DNA from: Owenia fusiformis
Taxonomy: Eukaryota > Annelida > Polychaeta > Sabellida > Oweniidae
DNA length: 64,000 nucleotides
Assembly: GCA_903813345.2 (NCBI GenBank)
Contig: CAIIXF020000002.1
Coordinates: 2,330,001 to 2,394,000, forward strand
Reading direction: 5' to 3'
A model generated the notes under the pieces. The model had not been told where the DNA came from. It searched no databases and saw only the letters and a list, made by a program, of their open reading frames with translations. The position numbers and the translations under genes are program-made. Each line of letters starts with the position of its first letter. Positions within the stretch are counted from its first letter, which is position 1. This document shows, piece by piece, positions 45,658-58,300 of this stretch.

Positions 45658-48600
45658 ATGCGCATGCGCACTTCAGCGAGATCTGATACGAGAATGCATT
45701 TTCGTCTGGTTCAAGGTCCGGGTTTGTCTCTTTTATCGCAAATCACTGCAATAAGAGGGTGTGTCAGCGTTAAATCGATACATAAACATCCTTTCAGATA
45801 TCAGATTCATCACGCTATGAGTTCAGAAGCCAAGCCGAAGATCTTCATCACGCGTAGAGTTCCCCAAAAGGGAGTTGACCTTCTCAAAGAAAAATTTGAC
45901 ATTTTCCAATGGAACAGAGACGATCCAATTCCAAGGGAAGAATTGCTCAAACAGGTTGCTGGGAAAGATGCACTCTTTTGCCTACTGACGGAGAAGATCG
46001 ACGATGAATTACTGGAGATAGCTGGTATGTATATATGACCTGACATCTTCACAAACAGTAAATGTAAAGTTTGTTTACAAAAAGGGGGTGTGGCACTTTT
46101 TGAAAACATCATCATATTTATGTGTTTTTAACTATCTAACTGAGCAAAATTTTGTGTGGATCCTTGGACAATAAAGCTCTTTTTATTCAAAACTCGATGC
46201 TATCTTTAAGAAATACTTAGATACCACAATAAAACTTTTGATAGTGTATGACGAAGATGGCGACGAAATAACAGACGTCGCCCAGAAAGCAAACATCCTC
46301 AATGACCAATACAATTCTGTATTCACAGATGAGGATGCCACTCTACCGACAATGGTACCTAGTCAAATTCCTGAAATGCCAAATATCAAAATTTTGACAA
46401 AAGGAATTCACAAATTGCTAACTGGCCTAAATCCATCAAAAGCCACTGGACCCGATCTTATTCCGACTAGGGTCCTGAAGGAATGCAGTGACAGCATATC
46501 ACCATTCCTTCAAATAATTTTTCAACAGTCTATCGATGAAGGCTTAGTGCCTATGGACTGGAAACATGCCAATGTTACTGCTATCTACAAAAAGGGACGA
46601 AGAGATGAGGCTGTGAATTACAGGCCTGTATCTCTGACGTCAGTTCCATGTAAAATAATGGAACATATTATATTCCATCATGTTATGGCCCACTTTGACC
46701 TCTATGAAATTCTAGTAAAATTCCAACATGGATTCAGGTCAAAGCACTCATGTGAAACACAACTTGTCAATACAATAGAGAATATAGCTCGGGCCCTCGA
46801 CAACAATAAACAAACAGACATGTTGGTATTAGACTTTTCCAAAGCGTTTGACACGGTGGCTCACGAACGCCTCTTGCTCAAACTCGACTATTATGGAATT
46901 CGCAATAATAACTTGAACTGGTTCCGATCCTGGCTTGTGGGAAGATCACAACAGGTAGTGCTCGATGGTGAATCAAGTTCAAAAACTCCAGTAAAATCAG
47001 GAGTTCCTCAAGGAACAGTTCTTGGACCACTCTGTTTCCTTGTTTATATCAATGATATGGGCAATAACCTATCATCCTCAGCCAGTCTTAAGCTTTTTGC
47101 CGACGACAGCCTTTTATTCATGACAGTCGAAAGCAAGCAAGATGCATTAACACTACAGGAGAATCTTGATAAACTGGTCTCCTGGGCATCAACATGGCAA
47201 ATGAAATTCCATCCATCAAAATGCTATGTGCTAAATATTCACAAAGGTAAATCCCCTATCATGCACAATTACACCATGCTAGAGGAAAACCTTAAGTCGG
47301 TAACACACATCCCATACCTAGGAATTGACATCACAAATAACTTACGCTGGACTACACATATTCAAACTATTGTATCCAAAGCCAATAAGGTGCTTGGATT
47401 TCTCAGGCGCAACCTCCATCAATGCCCTGAAAAAGTGAAGGCTCAGGCGTATAAGTCACTAGTCCGGCCTAATTTAGAGTATGCCAGCTCGGCATGGGAT
47501 CCATACCGACAAAAAGATATTGATATGTTGGAACAGGTACAGAGAAGAGCAGCCAGGTTTGTAACCAAATGTCACTCAAGGGAACCAGGCTGCGTCACCA
47601 AAGCTCTTCAAGACCTACAGTGGGAGCCACTGAAGGAGCGTCGAGAGGCTGCTAGAGTTTTCCTTTTCTACAAAGGAAAGCAGAACCTAGCAGCCATCGA
47701 CGTGCCTCCATACTTCCGCCAACAGATCAATACCAACACTAGGTTGTATCATCCTTCTAAGTTCATACAACCATCAACTAGAACGGATGCATACAAATTT
47801 AGCTATTTCCCTAGGACAATAGCTAAATGGAACACTCTACCTGGTGACATCTTAGACTGTGACAGTCTAAGTAGTTTTAAATCATCATACTATGCCTATG
47901 TCAATAACTGCAATTAAATAGGTGTGTTTTTAATATAGATCTATGTTTTAATGTAAAGGGTCCCCAGTGCACAGCAACAAGCCTGCACTACTGGTAAAGA
48001 GGGGTGATGTCAACGCGGTAGCCTGACAGTCTCCCCAGGTAAAATGAGTTGTAAACCATAGATCTATTTTTAAATGTTAAGGTTTTAAATTATATTCTAT
48101 TCAAATTCTATCACTGTTAAATTATATATCTGCTTTATATGGGCTTGTTAGCCTTTTGCAGATTATTGACATAGACATAGAGTATGGGGGAGTCACGGTG
48201 TTGGAAATCGTATGACGCTTGATCAATACTTAAGCAACAACAGTTACTTTCATGTTCTACTTTATCTCACGGTACGGCATGGCAATGTGTAAAATTATTA
48301 CTAACCAAACACCTGTATGCATAATGGGCCTTTTACTAAACAGCTTTTAAAATTGCTATCTAATACTGCAAGTGCAAGGTAGGTCATAGATCTACTTGTG
48401 ACAGTAAACAATGACATATCTGTCCTAAGTACAAAAGTAGATCAATGTAATTGATAAACATATTTTAGAGGTCACCTTACTTGACATTGAAAACACACAC
48501 CCCTTTGCATGGTAACCTACTTTTATATCTTTAATCCAGAGCTCTTCAGACCCCTCAGCTGAAATATATGATACATAACATGCATTTGTATTTTAGTATC

Positions 48601-50655
48601 AGAATGATTTATTTACTTATCTTACACTTTGAAGTGATTTCTAAAACATAGGGTACTGATTAGTTTGACACATAAAACAAGATGTACATGAACACAGATT
48701 AGAGGTCCTTTAAGCTCTCAATAAGGACCTTATGGTTGTTCTGTATGTCCAGAATTTAATGGGTTCCTAATTATACATGTACATGTAGTCTCATGTTATT
48801 TTCAGGTATAATCAATGCATTCCAATCTTTCAGTTTTGCACAAATAGTGCATAAATATTCCTGAATTATTAATTGAGCATTGATCAATGTTCTAGACATA
48901 TAAAAAAGATAAAATTCTTTGACCTACATTTTTGTATTTTTAAAAAGTGGTTCACTAATTTTTCTTACTTTTCTTGCATTGTAAAAATGATTTACCCCAG
49001 AATTATGATCTAGCCATAGGTTAGTTATTCACTCTTGTACTCTGTGCAAAACTGAAAGATTGCTTGAGGGGGTGAGACAAATGATGCCCGATTTGGCTGA
49101 ATTTTTTGTGTTGTCCCTATACTAATCATAGATCATATAAAATGAAAAGCAGCCTGATCAGAAAACAATTCCAAAAATGAAAAACCCTAAGATTGATCCT
49201 CATCTTTTGCATATTTGCAGGGCCTCAGCTGAAAGTGGTTGGAACAATGTCAGTGGGATACGATCATGTTGACATTGAAGCTTGCAAGAAAAGAAATATC
49301 CCTGTTGGTTTTACACCAAATGTCCTCACAGACTCCGTAGCAGAACTGACGGTTGCTCTTCTACTGGCAACATCTAGAAGACTCGTTGAAGGTAATTTAT
49401 CAACATTTTCTCACAGCAATTGAATGAACTACTCTATACTGTTCTTCTACTTTATTTGGCAGCCGTTTTAATTTGATGGATCTGCCAAATTGTTAAAGTC
49501 AGCTAAATTAAGTCGTCACTGCCACCTGGTAATTTTCAGTTTTATACCATGTAAATAAGAACTATAAGTACATTGTAATATTCCTGTTCGCCAAATTAAG
49601 TAGCTGCCAAATATTCAAAACAGCAAATCTGCTAAAATAAATAGCGTACAATATTTTGTAGCCTATCAATCCGCCAATAGAAGTTCAAGTAGGGATAAAA
49701 AGAAGCAATTCATACATATAGATTAATCTATTTGTCCACAATATCTCAAATATCATTTGGTTTAAATATCATAGGCTGGTGATGTATTATTGGGATGAGG
49801 CGTGGTGTTTGCCAAAAAGTGTGTCACACTACTTATTACCATGCAGTGTTTACTTCTATAAATTGTCAAAGTTACAATGCTTTGGGAAAACTTATTTGTA
49901 AGGTGGGATTTGCTACTCTGGTAAATTGCTGATTTTCTCATTTCTCCTTTTATTTCATTAATTCATGGTATAGTGGTTGGTGTTCAGTGATCCATGTCTG
50001 TAACAAATGGCAGGTGGTGACATTTTGCATGTTAATGCTTTGTTTCTTTTACTTTACAGGTGTTGATGCTGTGAAAACTGGTAAATGGGGTACCTGGGGT
50101 CCAATGTGGCTACTAGGGAAAGACCTAAAGGGCAGCACAGTAGGAATATGTGGTTTTGGACGTATAGGGTATGCTGTAGCAGAGCGTTTAAAACCTTTCA
50201 AAATTGGCAAGCTTTTATACAGTGACCAGGTTGAACTTCCATATGCTAAAGATGTTGGTGCGGAGTTTGCTTCACAGGAACAGCTTTTGAAAGAATCAGA
50301 TTTTGTTATTGCGTGTGTTGCGCTTACTCCTGAAACGAAGGGAATGTTCAACAAGGACTTATTCAAGACAATGAAAAACAATGCAGTTTTTGTAAACACG
50401 AGTCGTGGCGGTGTCGTAAATCACGATGACCTCTATGATGCCTTGAAGTCAGGGGAGATTTGGGGGGCAGGATTGGATGTTACAGTCCCAGAGCCCCTGC
50501 CTACAGACAGTCCACTGTTATCGCTGAATAACTGTGTCGTGTTACCTCACATTGCTAGCGCAACGGAGGACACACGAAGTGACATGTCAGAGCTAACAGC
50601 ACGTAATATTTTAGCTGCTATGAATGGAGAATCAATGCCTGCTCAGGTGAAATAA
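45658..50655 (+). CDS. GRHPR: Glyoxylate/hydroxypyruvate reductase, three coding exons
   Basis: Exons are 45658-46024 (conserved start at 45817), 49221-49391 and 50060-50655, joined in phase 1 with GT/AG borders. From the 45817 ATG the protein is 324 residues, close to vertebrate GRHPR. It is a D-2-hydroxyacid dehydrogenase. The nucleotide-binding GFGRIG lies at 158-163, and the expected catalytic trio is R242 (NTSRGG), E271 (VPEPL) and H290 (LPHIAS). It reduces glyoxylate and hydroxypyruvate with NAD(P)H, keeping glyoxylate from becoming oxalate. Upstream in-frame ATGs (45658, 45664, 45694) would add a basic N-terminal stretch of about 40-53 residues, possibly a mitochondrial targeting peptide. 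Intron 1 hosts a LINE. AATAAA at 50948 is a possible polyadenylation signal. Confidence 0.93.
46190..48182 (+). mobile_element. 5'-truncated CR1/L2/jockey-type LINE with intact RT ORF
   Basis: The open frame 46238-47917 (about 559 codons) encodes a complete non-LTR reverse transcriptase. It has the palm blocks [21 protein letters not shown] and [10 protein letters not shown], the FADD catalytic box near 47095, and the usual C-terminal CR1/jockey block ([17 protein letters not shown]). The apurinic endonuclease that should precede it is missing, so the copy is 5' truncated. A ~260-bp 3' tail ends in a short GACATA repeat near 48165-48180. It lies in sense orientation in GRHPR intron 1. Confidence 0.92.
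49990..50046 (-). mobile_element. Solo end of MITE family F next to the GRHPR exon 3 acceptor
   Basis: CAGGTGGTGACATTTTGCAT and GTTAATGCTTTGTTT are the reverse complement of the family F terminus (compare 57139-57175). The fragment stops 12-13 bases before the acceptor AG at 50058-50059. Confidence 0.65.
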
Positions 50656-52311
50656 CATGTGACATTTACAAAATCCATATTAGGGCTTGTCATATCCCAT
50701 AATGCACCTTGATTCATTGAGCAGACGGAATCTAAGTTAACACACTTGCGAGTCACACAAGCATTCTGTTTGCACAAAAACTATATTTTTATCAATATTT
50801 ATGATTGAGACTGAGAATCAGTCCATATATATACATGAATATAAATATATACCTTTGTTTATTCACAAACTCAAAATGCAGTATGCAATGATGTTCCTGA
50901 CAATATGAAATTTCTTTATTTTTATAAATTACATCTTGTGAAGATGAAATAAAAATTATGAACAGTATGTATACATGTATGTGCAGTCCTAAAGACAGAG
51001 TTAGATCAGGCAATCAGGGCACTCAGTAAAATATCTGTAATTTCCTCAGGATACATATCCAAAACCACCCATGGATCCAAAACCTCCCTAACATAATACT
51101 CCTATACCGTTTAAAAGTTGCTCAAGTAAGCATGTACTTGTGCATGTATCATTTAAAACTTGCTCAAATAAGTATGTTTTACTGCATATTTAAACAGGAA
51201 ATCAGGGCACTCAGTAAAATATCTATATTATTTCCCCGGGACATAGACCACGCGGGATACACCATAATTTGAATCTATGCTATATGTTTACATTTCGATA
51301 ATGCAAAAATAGACCCCTTAATATACCATCATTATAAGCTACAAGGTAGATTAATTCACAACGTTTTTTAATCTTCTACTATATAATTTATTATGCCTTG
51401 GTCACATTTGCTCCGATTTTCACTACGGCGCCCGGCCGATTGAGTATTTTGTTCAAAATTGAATACAATATTGAACAAAATACTCAATCGGCCGATGGAT
51501 CGGTACAAATGTGACCCAGGCATTACTCAAAACATGAAGATGATTATCGGATACAAACACTTTTTAGAAATAGCCATAGCAACCAATAATTTGTCAAGGG
51601 AGGTAAACCATATAAAAAATATCCCCAGCTCACAAACCAGACCAACCTTGCTATAAATCAGCTCACTTTTAGGACTGAAATACTGATTTATATACCTTCA
51701 AAATGAATTCAATTGAACAAATAACGCATACTAACCAAGTATAGTCCATTTGTCATTTTCTTAACGTATGAATATTTAAAAACATGATGTTTTTCTGTGC
51801 AAATACTATCATTAGGGTTTATTGGAGTGATTTAGCTGGGTTGCCAAAAAATTAACGTTGGGGAAACTTTTTGTATCTATCACCATGGTAACATACCAGG
51901 TACATGGTGGTATCCCGACGCTAAGTCAATAGTCAAAGCCATGCACCCCTCCCTAATTAGCCGATATACTTTTTTCCCCAAACTAACTTTTTGTCCAACC
52001 CAGTTAAATCACTTCAGAAAACCCTTGTTATTATAAATTAACCATAAAACATCGTGTTTTTATCAATTCATAAAATCACTATAGTATGTATAGGGGTGAC
52101 AAATGGACTAGTAGTTTATACTGTCACATTGGTCACGGTATGTCACACATTAATGGGTGCCTTCAAGTTGATAAACCTGCGCCAGGTCAACGATAACTCC
52201 CAGTTGAATGGTAGCAAAATGCCTATTGACTACATAAATAATATATTAAATAAACTTGATGCAGTTTTTACAAACTGAGAGCTATTGTACAGATCTTCGA
52301 ACATCCCGACA
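50656..52311. other. GRHPR 3' region and intergenic stretch to HPGD
   Basis: It holds the GRHPR 3' UTR and a short direct duplication (ATCAGGGCACTCAGTAAAAT near 51013 and 51200). It also holds the family G MITE at 51393-51527. No other gene is seen. HPGD's promoter must lie in the last part, but nothing distinctive marks it. Confidence 0.45.
51393..51527. mobile_element. Palindromic MITE, family G (copy 2)
   Basis: It is bounded by GCCTTGGTCACATTTGCTCC and CAAATGTGACCCAGGC and is inverted relative to 18424-18541. It shares CACTACGGCGCCCGG and the ATTTTGTTCAA core. Possible 3-bp flanks are TTA/TTA. Confidence 0.8.
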
Positions 52312-55300
52312 ATGAAAATCCAAGATAGTGTCGTCATAGTTACTGGGGGAGCACAGGGCATTGGGAAAGCAATAGCTTCATATTTGCTGAAGCACAACGC
52401 TAAAGTAAGTCTGCAAATAACATCACTGGTGATCTACTCGATTACGCTGATTACTGAAACGGTTCGTTTTGGTAACAAAATGTCGGAACATCGAAGGTAC
52501 GATTTTTCTTTTTTCATTATTTCACACGTTGTAGGCAGAATTCCCACGACATTTTTTTTACAGAAACGTGTATCAGTATCATATGTTTAAGAAAATGTAC
52601 ATATTTGCGAACAAATAGTTCAGAAGACGACAGAATCGTCGATTTAATTCCTCACTTACTGTAAGTTACATAAACGGTTTTTCGAAAAACAGCTAAGATC
52701 TGCACTTTTAACCCAAACCGTTTATGTAACTTAAGTGAGGAATTAAATCGACGATTCTGTTGTCTTCTGAGCTATTTTTTCGCAAACGTACATTTTCTAA
52801 AACATATGATACTGATATACGTATCATATTTCGCGCAGAATTACAAATCAATGTTAACTTAAATGGATGAAGATAAAAACGGATACAATTTTTTGCCGAT
52901 TTTTTGTTACAAAATTATATCATACAAATGGCAGAAAAAAGTAATTTATTGCCGTTTTTTTGTAACAAAATTATTACGTTGCATACATCTGTAGATTGCG
53001 TAAGTTATTGAGGAATTTAAGCTCTCAATGCATTATGGGCCGATTCATTCCACGAAGAAGTTATTTCAAGACGTTTGGCATCAATGCGGATCAAGAATGT
53101 AAAGTGAAGGAAACAACGCACTCGTGAAACAAATTATATAGAATGCACAGAGTCCTAGCTGGGCTTAAATTATTTTCATACGCTCCAAACGATTTTACTC
53201 ATTAACAATTTCATCACACTGCAAACCTAAAATGAATAATTTTGCGATAAATATTTACAAAATTGCCGTACTTTTGCGGTCAGAGCCATATAAAACTGTT
53301 TTATATGTCTCTGTTGCGTAGACTTTTCCAAAATCCGGAAGTTCCATTTATTTTGAAAAAATCTGTGTTTTTTGCGGTAGATTTCTGTTGTCGTTTTGGT
53401 TATTAATTAATGGTAATGTAATCAAACCCAATACCACGGATAATGCCATATGTACAAGGTGTATATCTACTAAAAGGTGGCAGCTAGGGTTAATAAGAAA
53501 GTTTTGTTGGTCTACAGACATTAAAGGTCTTCTTATATTTCGACATTTCATTCCACAGGTCTGTATTGCTGATGTGGACGACGTGCAAGGAAAAGAAACA
53601 GTTAGAGAATTTGCTGAATCATATGGGGACTGTGTGATCTTTCAACAATGCGATATCACAAAGGATGATGACTTTAGAAGTAAGATATTTTTCATTATGC
53701 TAATACACGTATACAAGTAACTAACTTACTGCCCATTGAAATATGTATTAAAGGTGCTTTATATTTGCTTTTAAGGCTGGAAATATAAATTGACATCACA
53801 AGTTTTTCATTTCATCATTTACAATAGGTCGAATGTAGGTCGAATGACAAATCTGATAAAGTTTTTTGAAAAATAGTAATGAATCTGAAAATTGAATCTG
53901 ATAAGTGAGCCATAAGGGTATATGTTTTTTCGAAGCATTTGTGATTTATCACTCATGACGATTTGAGTTTTGATGACGAATAAACAGAGGGTGGTCACAA
54001 AAAAATGTCCATTAAAGGTCTCATTTTGATTGATTGAAATGAACGATTTATTGAATTAAACTATTAAAGGAAGTTTACGTTTTGTGGTGGATAATTATTT
54101 GATGTTTATCACCTTCCTTCTAGCTTCACTAAAGATTACGAAAGATGCGTTCGGTGATGTTACAATTGTAGTGAACAACGCAGGGATTCTTGATGAGACA
54201 AACATTTCAGGCACTATCGCAATCAATCTCGTAAGTTATAGGATAAAAATATCAGAAAGTAATTACACCAGGGGACTTATTTTATTTTAAGAAGAATATT
54301 GTACTTTATGTATATATACTGGACATATTTCAGTCTAATTTACGAAATAAGTTCGAAATTGAAGGTATTGCTTTATTTGGAAATCAAAAGCTCTTTCAAT
54401 AACATAAAGTAGCTAGTTTTGTATGGACTTTTGTATTTTAGAGCTTTGAAGAGCGTTAGATGCTGTCTTAATGTTAGATATTGAAATCAATATAAATAAA
54501 GAAGTAATTAATGCTCTCTCATTTCATTAATTGTAACATGCATTATTGCTATGACAATAGAACCGTACGTTATAATATAATGAATATCTGTTGGTGTGTC
54601 CCAAGGTTTTGTTTTAGAACCTTTGCTTTTCTTGATGTACGTAAATGTCAAGTATATAGCGTCAAACGGTTAAAAAGATGATTTCGTAAATGTCAAAAAA
54701 CACTTTGTCTTTGCGATAATGTTTTAAATTAATGTATTTACTATAGACCTAACTATTAGATGTGACTGCTTTATTTTCATTAGCAAAAGCTAAACATGTC
54801 ACTTCACTCTGCAATACGATGCAGTAAGTAAGGAATGCAAACATTTTGATACTTAACAGACGCAGTTTAAAATTCGAACTAATACAATTTATTTTTCTGT
54901 TAAATAAAGGAGGCCCAGATACGATGTACTATGATTGCTCTGGAGTTCATGGGTCGCAACAACGGAGGAAAAGGTGGTACTATTGTGTTCAATGCGTCTG
55001 ATCTTAGTGAGTTAAATTTTGTGAGAGCCTTTCCTCTCTCGACTAATGAACAGATCTCGTACTGTAGCTGAAAACAGGCCACCCTTCATTTTGGAATAAT
55101 TATTTCCGTTGACAACATCTTCACTGTTCCACAGCTAGATAACTCTTAACTGCAGTTTCCCAAATTCTTTCATTTTTGACAAACCTTCGATTTCAGCTCA
55201 ACTAAGCTGAATCTTGATTCCAAAAGTTTCGCCATGCTAACTAATAAGACTATGATTGTAAAAATACACAAATAAATGCCCAAACACCCGCAATATTAGA

Positions 55301-58300
55301 GAATATGAAAGAAAACGGCTTCACTCAGAATCTGAGAATGACTCTAACTGAAGTTGATGATGATAACTTCAGTTAGAGTCATTGTACATGAGTGATGTTG
55401 TTTTCTTTAAAATTCACCCATATCACGGTTGTTAGAGCATTTATCTGTGGTTGTTTCCAATCGTAGCTTTATTAGTTTCAATGGCGATACTTTTGAATTC
55501 CAGATTCGGAGGTTTGACGAAAACGAAAGAATTTCGACAACCATCTTGAATGACACTGACTGCAGTTAGAGTCATCCAGCTGTGGAACAATGATCCTAGT
55601 AATTTTGATTTGCGTTCCAGGTATAAAACCTCTTGGTACTTTGCCAGTGTACGCTGCCGCGAAACATGGAGTTGTTGGATTTGTTCGTAGTATGGCCGTG
55701 AGTACACTAGACATTTGTGTTTCACCTGCATATATAACGTATGACAAAAGAGACTTATTACTCTCCTAAAGTGGACTCAAATGAGAAAAATATATAATTA
55801 TAATTTAAACCACTCTCTGTTAAACATGATATTTGGGGGGGGTCAAAAATAATCTATTATCGGCCTGTGGAATTATGCAAAAATGAACAAGGTAACTTAA
55901 CATACATTAATCCTCCAAGCTTAACCCTAAAAAGGTTAGACTATAGAAAATTACACAAATGGTAGTGGGAGGGGTAAATTTAACATAGTAAACCGATATT
56001 CCTTGTAAGCCTAATTCTATCTTGATATGGAAGCCGTGACCATCTTTATACTATCAATTTTAAGGGTTACCATCTTACTCTTAATTTTACATGGTACAAA
56101 AGAAGGTTTGTCGGAAGTATTATTTTTCATTCAAGTCTATAATTCAACTCTACAGATAGTATCTTCTTTTGTTATAAGCTGAAGAGCCATAAAAATACGT
56201 TTTGCACATAAAGTAAGGACATTCTGTGTAGACGTGATTTTGTACTACTTACCTATACTTTTATGGGCAAGGTTAATTTATAAAAGTTAAGAGTCTTTGA
56301 CATCACTTCCTGTATGAACTATTAAAAAACAGGGCAGTCTACTGGAAAATGAGCACTGCATTTTTAATTAAATTATCAATTTTGACCATATCAAAACATG
56401 TTCTCGTGTTTTGCTAAATACATGGTATGGATAGTATAGTAATGGTTACAGCTATCATATCAAGAGATGAATGAGCTTGCAACAAATATCCCTTTAAATG
56501 GCATTCATATATGACTAAGATATCTGTTTTACAGGCTTTCTTTCATGTGTGTTTTCTATTTTTCAGTTGAGCCCCCGAAATAAATGCTTGCAACAAATAT
56601 TGTTTTAAATGACATTCAGATCTGACTAAGATATCGGTTATACAGCATTTCTTTCATGTGTGTTTTCTATTTTTCAGTTGAGCCCCCAAATAAATGATTG
56701 GGGTGTACGTTTCAACGCTGTGTGTCCGACGATGGTAGAGACACAAATGACAAGTGATGATAACTTACGCAGAGGTGTGACAGATCCAATCGCTAAGGAC
56801 CAGTTGATGAAATATAAGGCTCAACATCTGCAGGCTTCTACTATTCTACAGTAAGACACTCTACTATACATAACACCTAGAAATGCATAAGATACTCTGT
56901 TTGTCTAATTGTATTGTTAAGTATATTTTTGAAAGTACCTTATTAACATCTAATAGTCATCCTATAAACCATTAATAAGGAACAGACAAATAAAAACAAA
57001 TACATAATCATTACTAATAAGCCAAATAGGTTGCTCATGAACACTAAATGCAGCAAGCTATAGTAGAGTGTAAGATTCTAGAAAGTCTTGTTTCTTGTCA
57101 CATTCGGGATAGGGGGGGGGGGGGGGCTGCTGTGAAAACAAGGCATTAACATGACAAAATGTCACCACCTAGTTGCTCACAATATTATGAGTTCAAACTC
57201 TAGTCAGATTTGAATTTCTGAAAACTTGTAAAGTCAAATTTGAACTTCTGAAAAGATGTAGATGATTTTGAAAAAAAAATTTGGTCAATTTGAAGCAAGT
57301 TGAAAACAGACCTTTTTGACCTTTTTTGACCTTAAGAAGGTCATTAAAGGTCAAATGTCAAATCTAAAGTCAGATTTGAATTTCTGACAACATGTAGATG
57401 ATTTTGAAAAAAAAATTAGTCAATTTGAAGCAAGTTGAAAAAAGACCTTTTTGACCTTTTTTGACCTTGAGAAGGTCATTGAAGGTCAAATGTCAAATCT
57501 AAAGTCATATTTGAATTTCTGAGAACATGTAGATGATTTTGAAAATTTTTTTAGTCAATTTGAAGCAAGATGAAAAAATACCTTTTTGACCTTTTTTGAC
57601 CTTGAGAAGGTCATTGAAGGTCAAATGTCAAATCTAAAGTCAGATTTGAATTTCTGAGAACATGTAGATGATTTTGAAAAAAAAATTTAGTCAATTTGAA
57701 GCAAGTTGAAAAAAGACCTTTTTGACCTTTTTTGACATTGAGAAGGTCATTGAAGGTCAAATGTCAAATCTTAAGTCAAATCTAAAGTCAGATTTGAATT
57801 TCTGAGAACACGTAGATGATTTTGAAAATTTTTTTTAGTCAATTTGAAGTAAGTTGAAAACAGACCTTTTTGACCTTTTTTGACCTTGAGAAGGTCATTG
57901 AAGGTCAAATGTCAAATCTTAAGTCAAATCTTAAGTCAGATTTGAATTTCTGAGAACACGTAGATGATTTTGAAAAAAAAAATTAGTCAATTTGAAGCAA
58001 GTTGAAAACAGACCTTTTTGACCTTTTTTGACCTTGAGAAGGTCATTGAAGGTCAAATGTCAAATCTAAAGTCAGATTTGAATTTCTGAGAACATGTAGA
58101 TGATTTAAAAAAAAAATTTAGTCAATTTGAAGCAAGTTAAAAAAAGACCTTTTTGACCTTTTTTGACTTTGAGAAGGTCATTGAAGGTCAAATGTCAAAT
58201 CTTAAGTCAAATCTTAAGTCAGATTTGAATTTCTGAGAACACGTAGATGATTTTGAAAAAAAAATTTAGTCAATTTGAAGCAAGTTGAAAACAGACCTTT

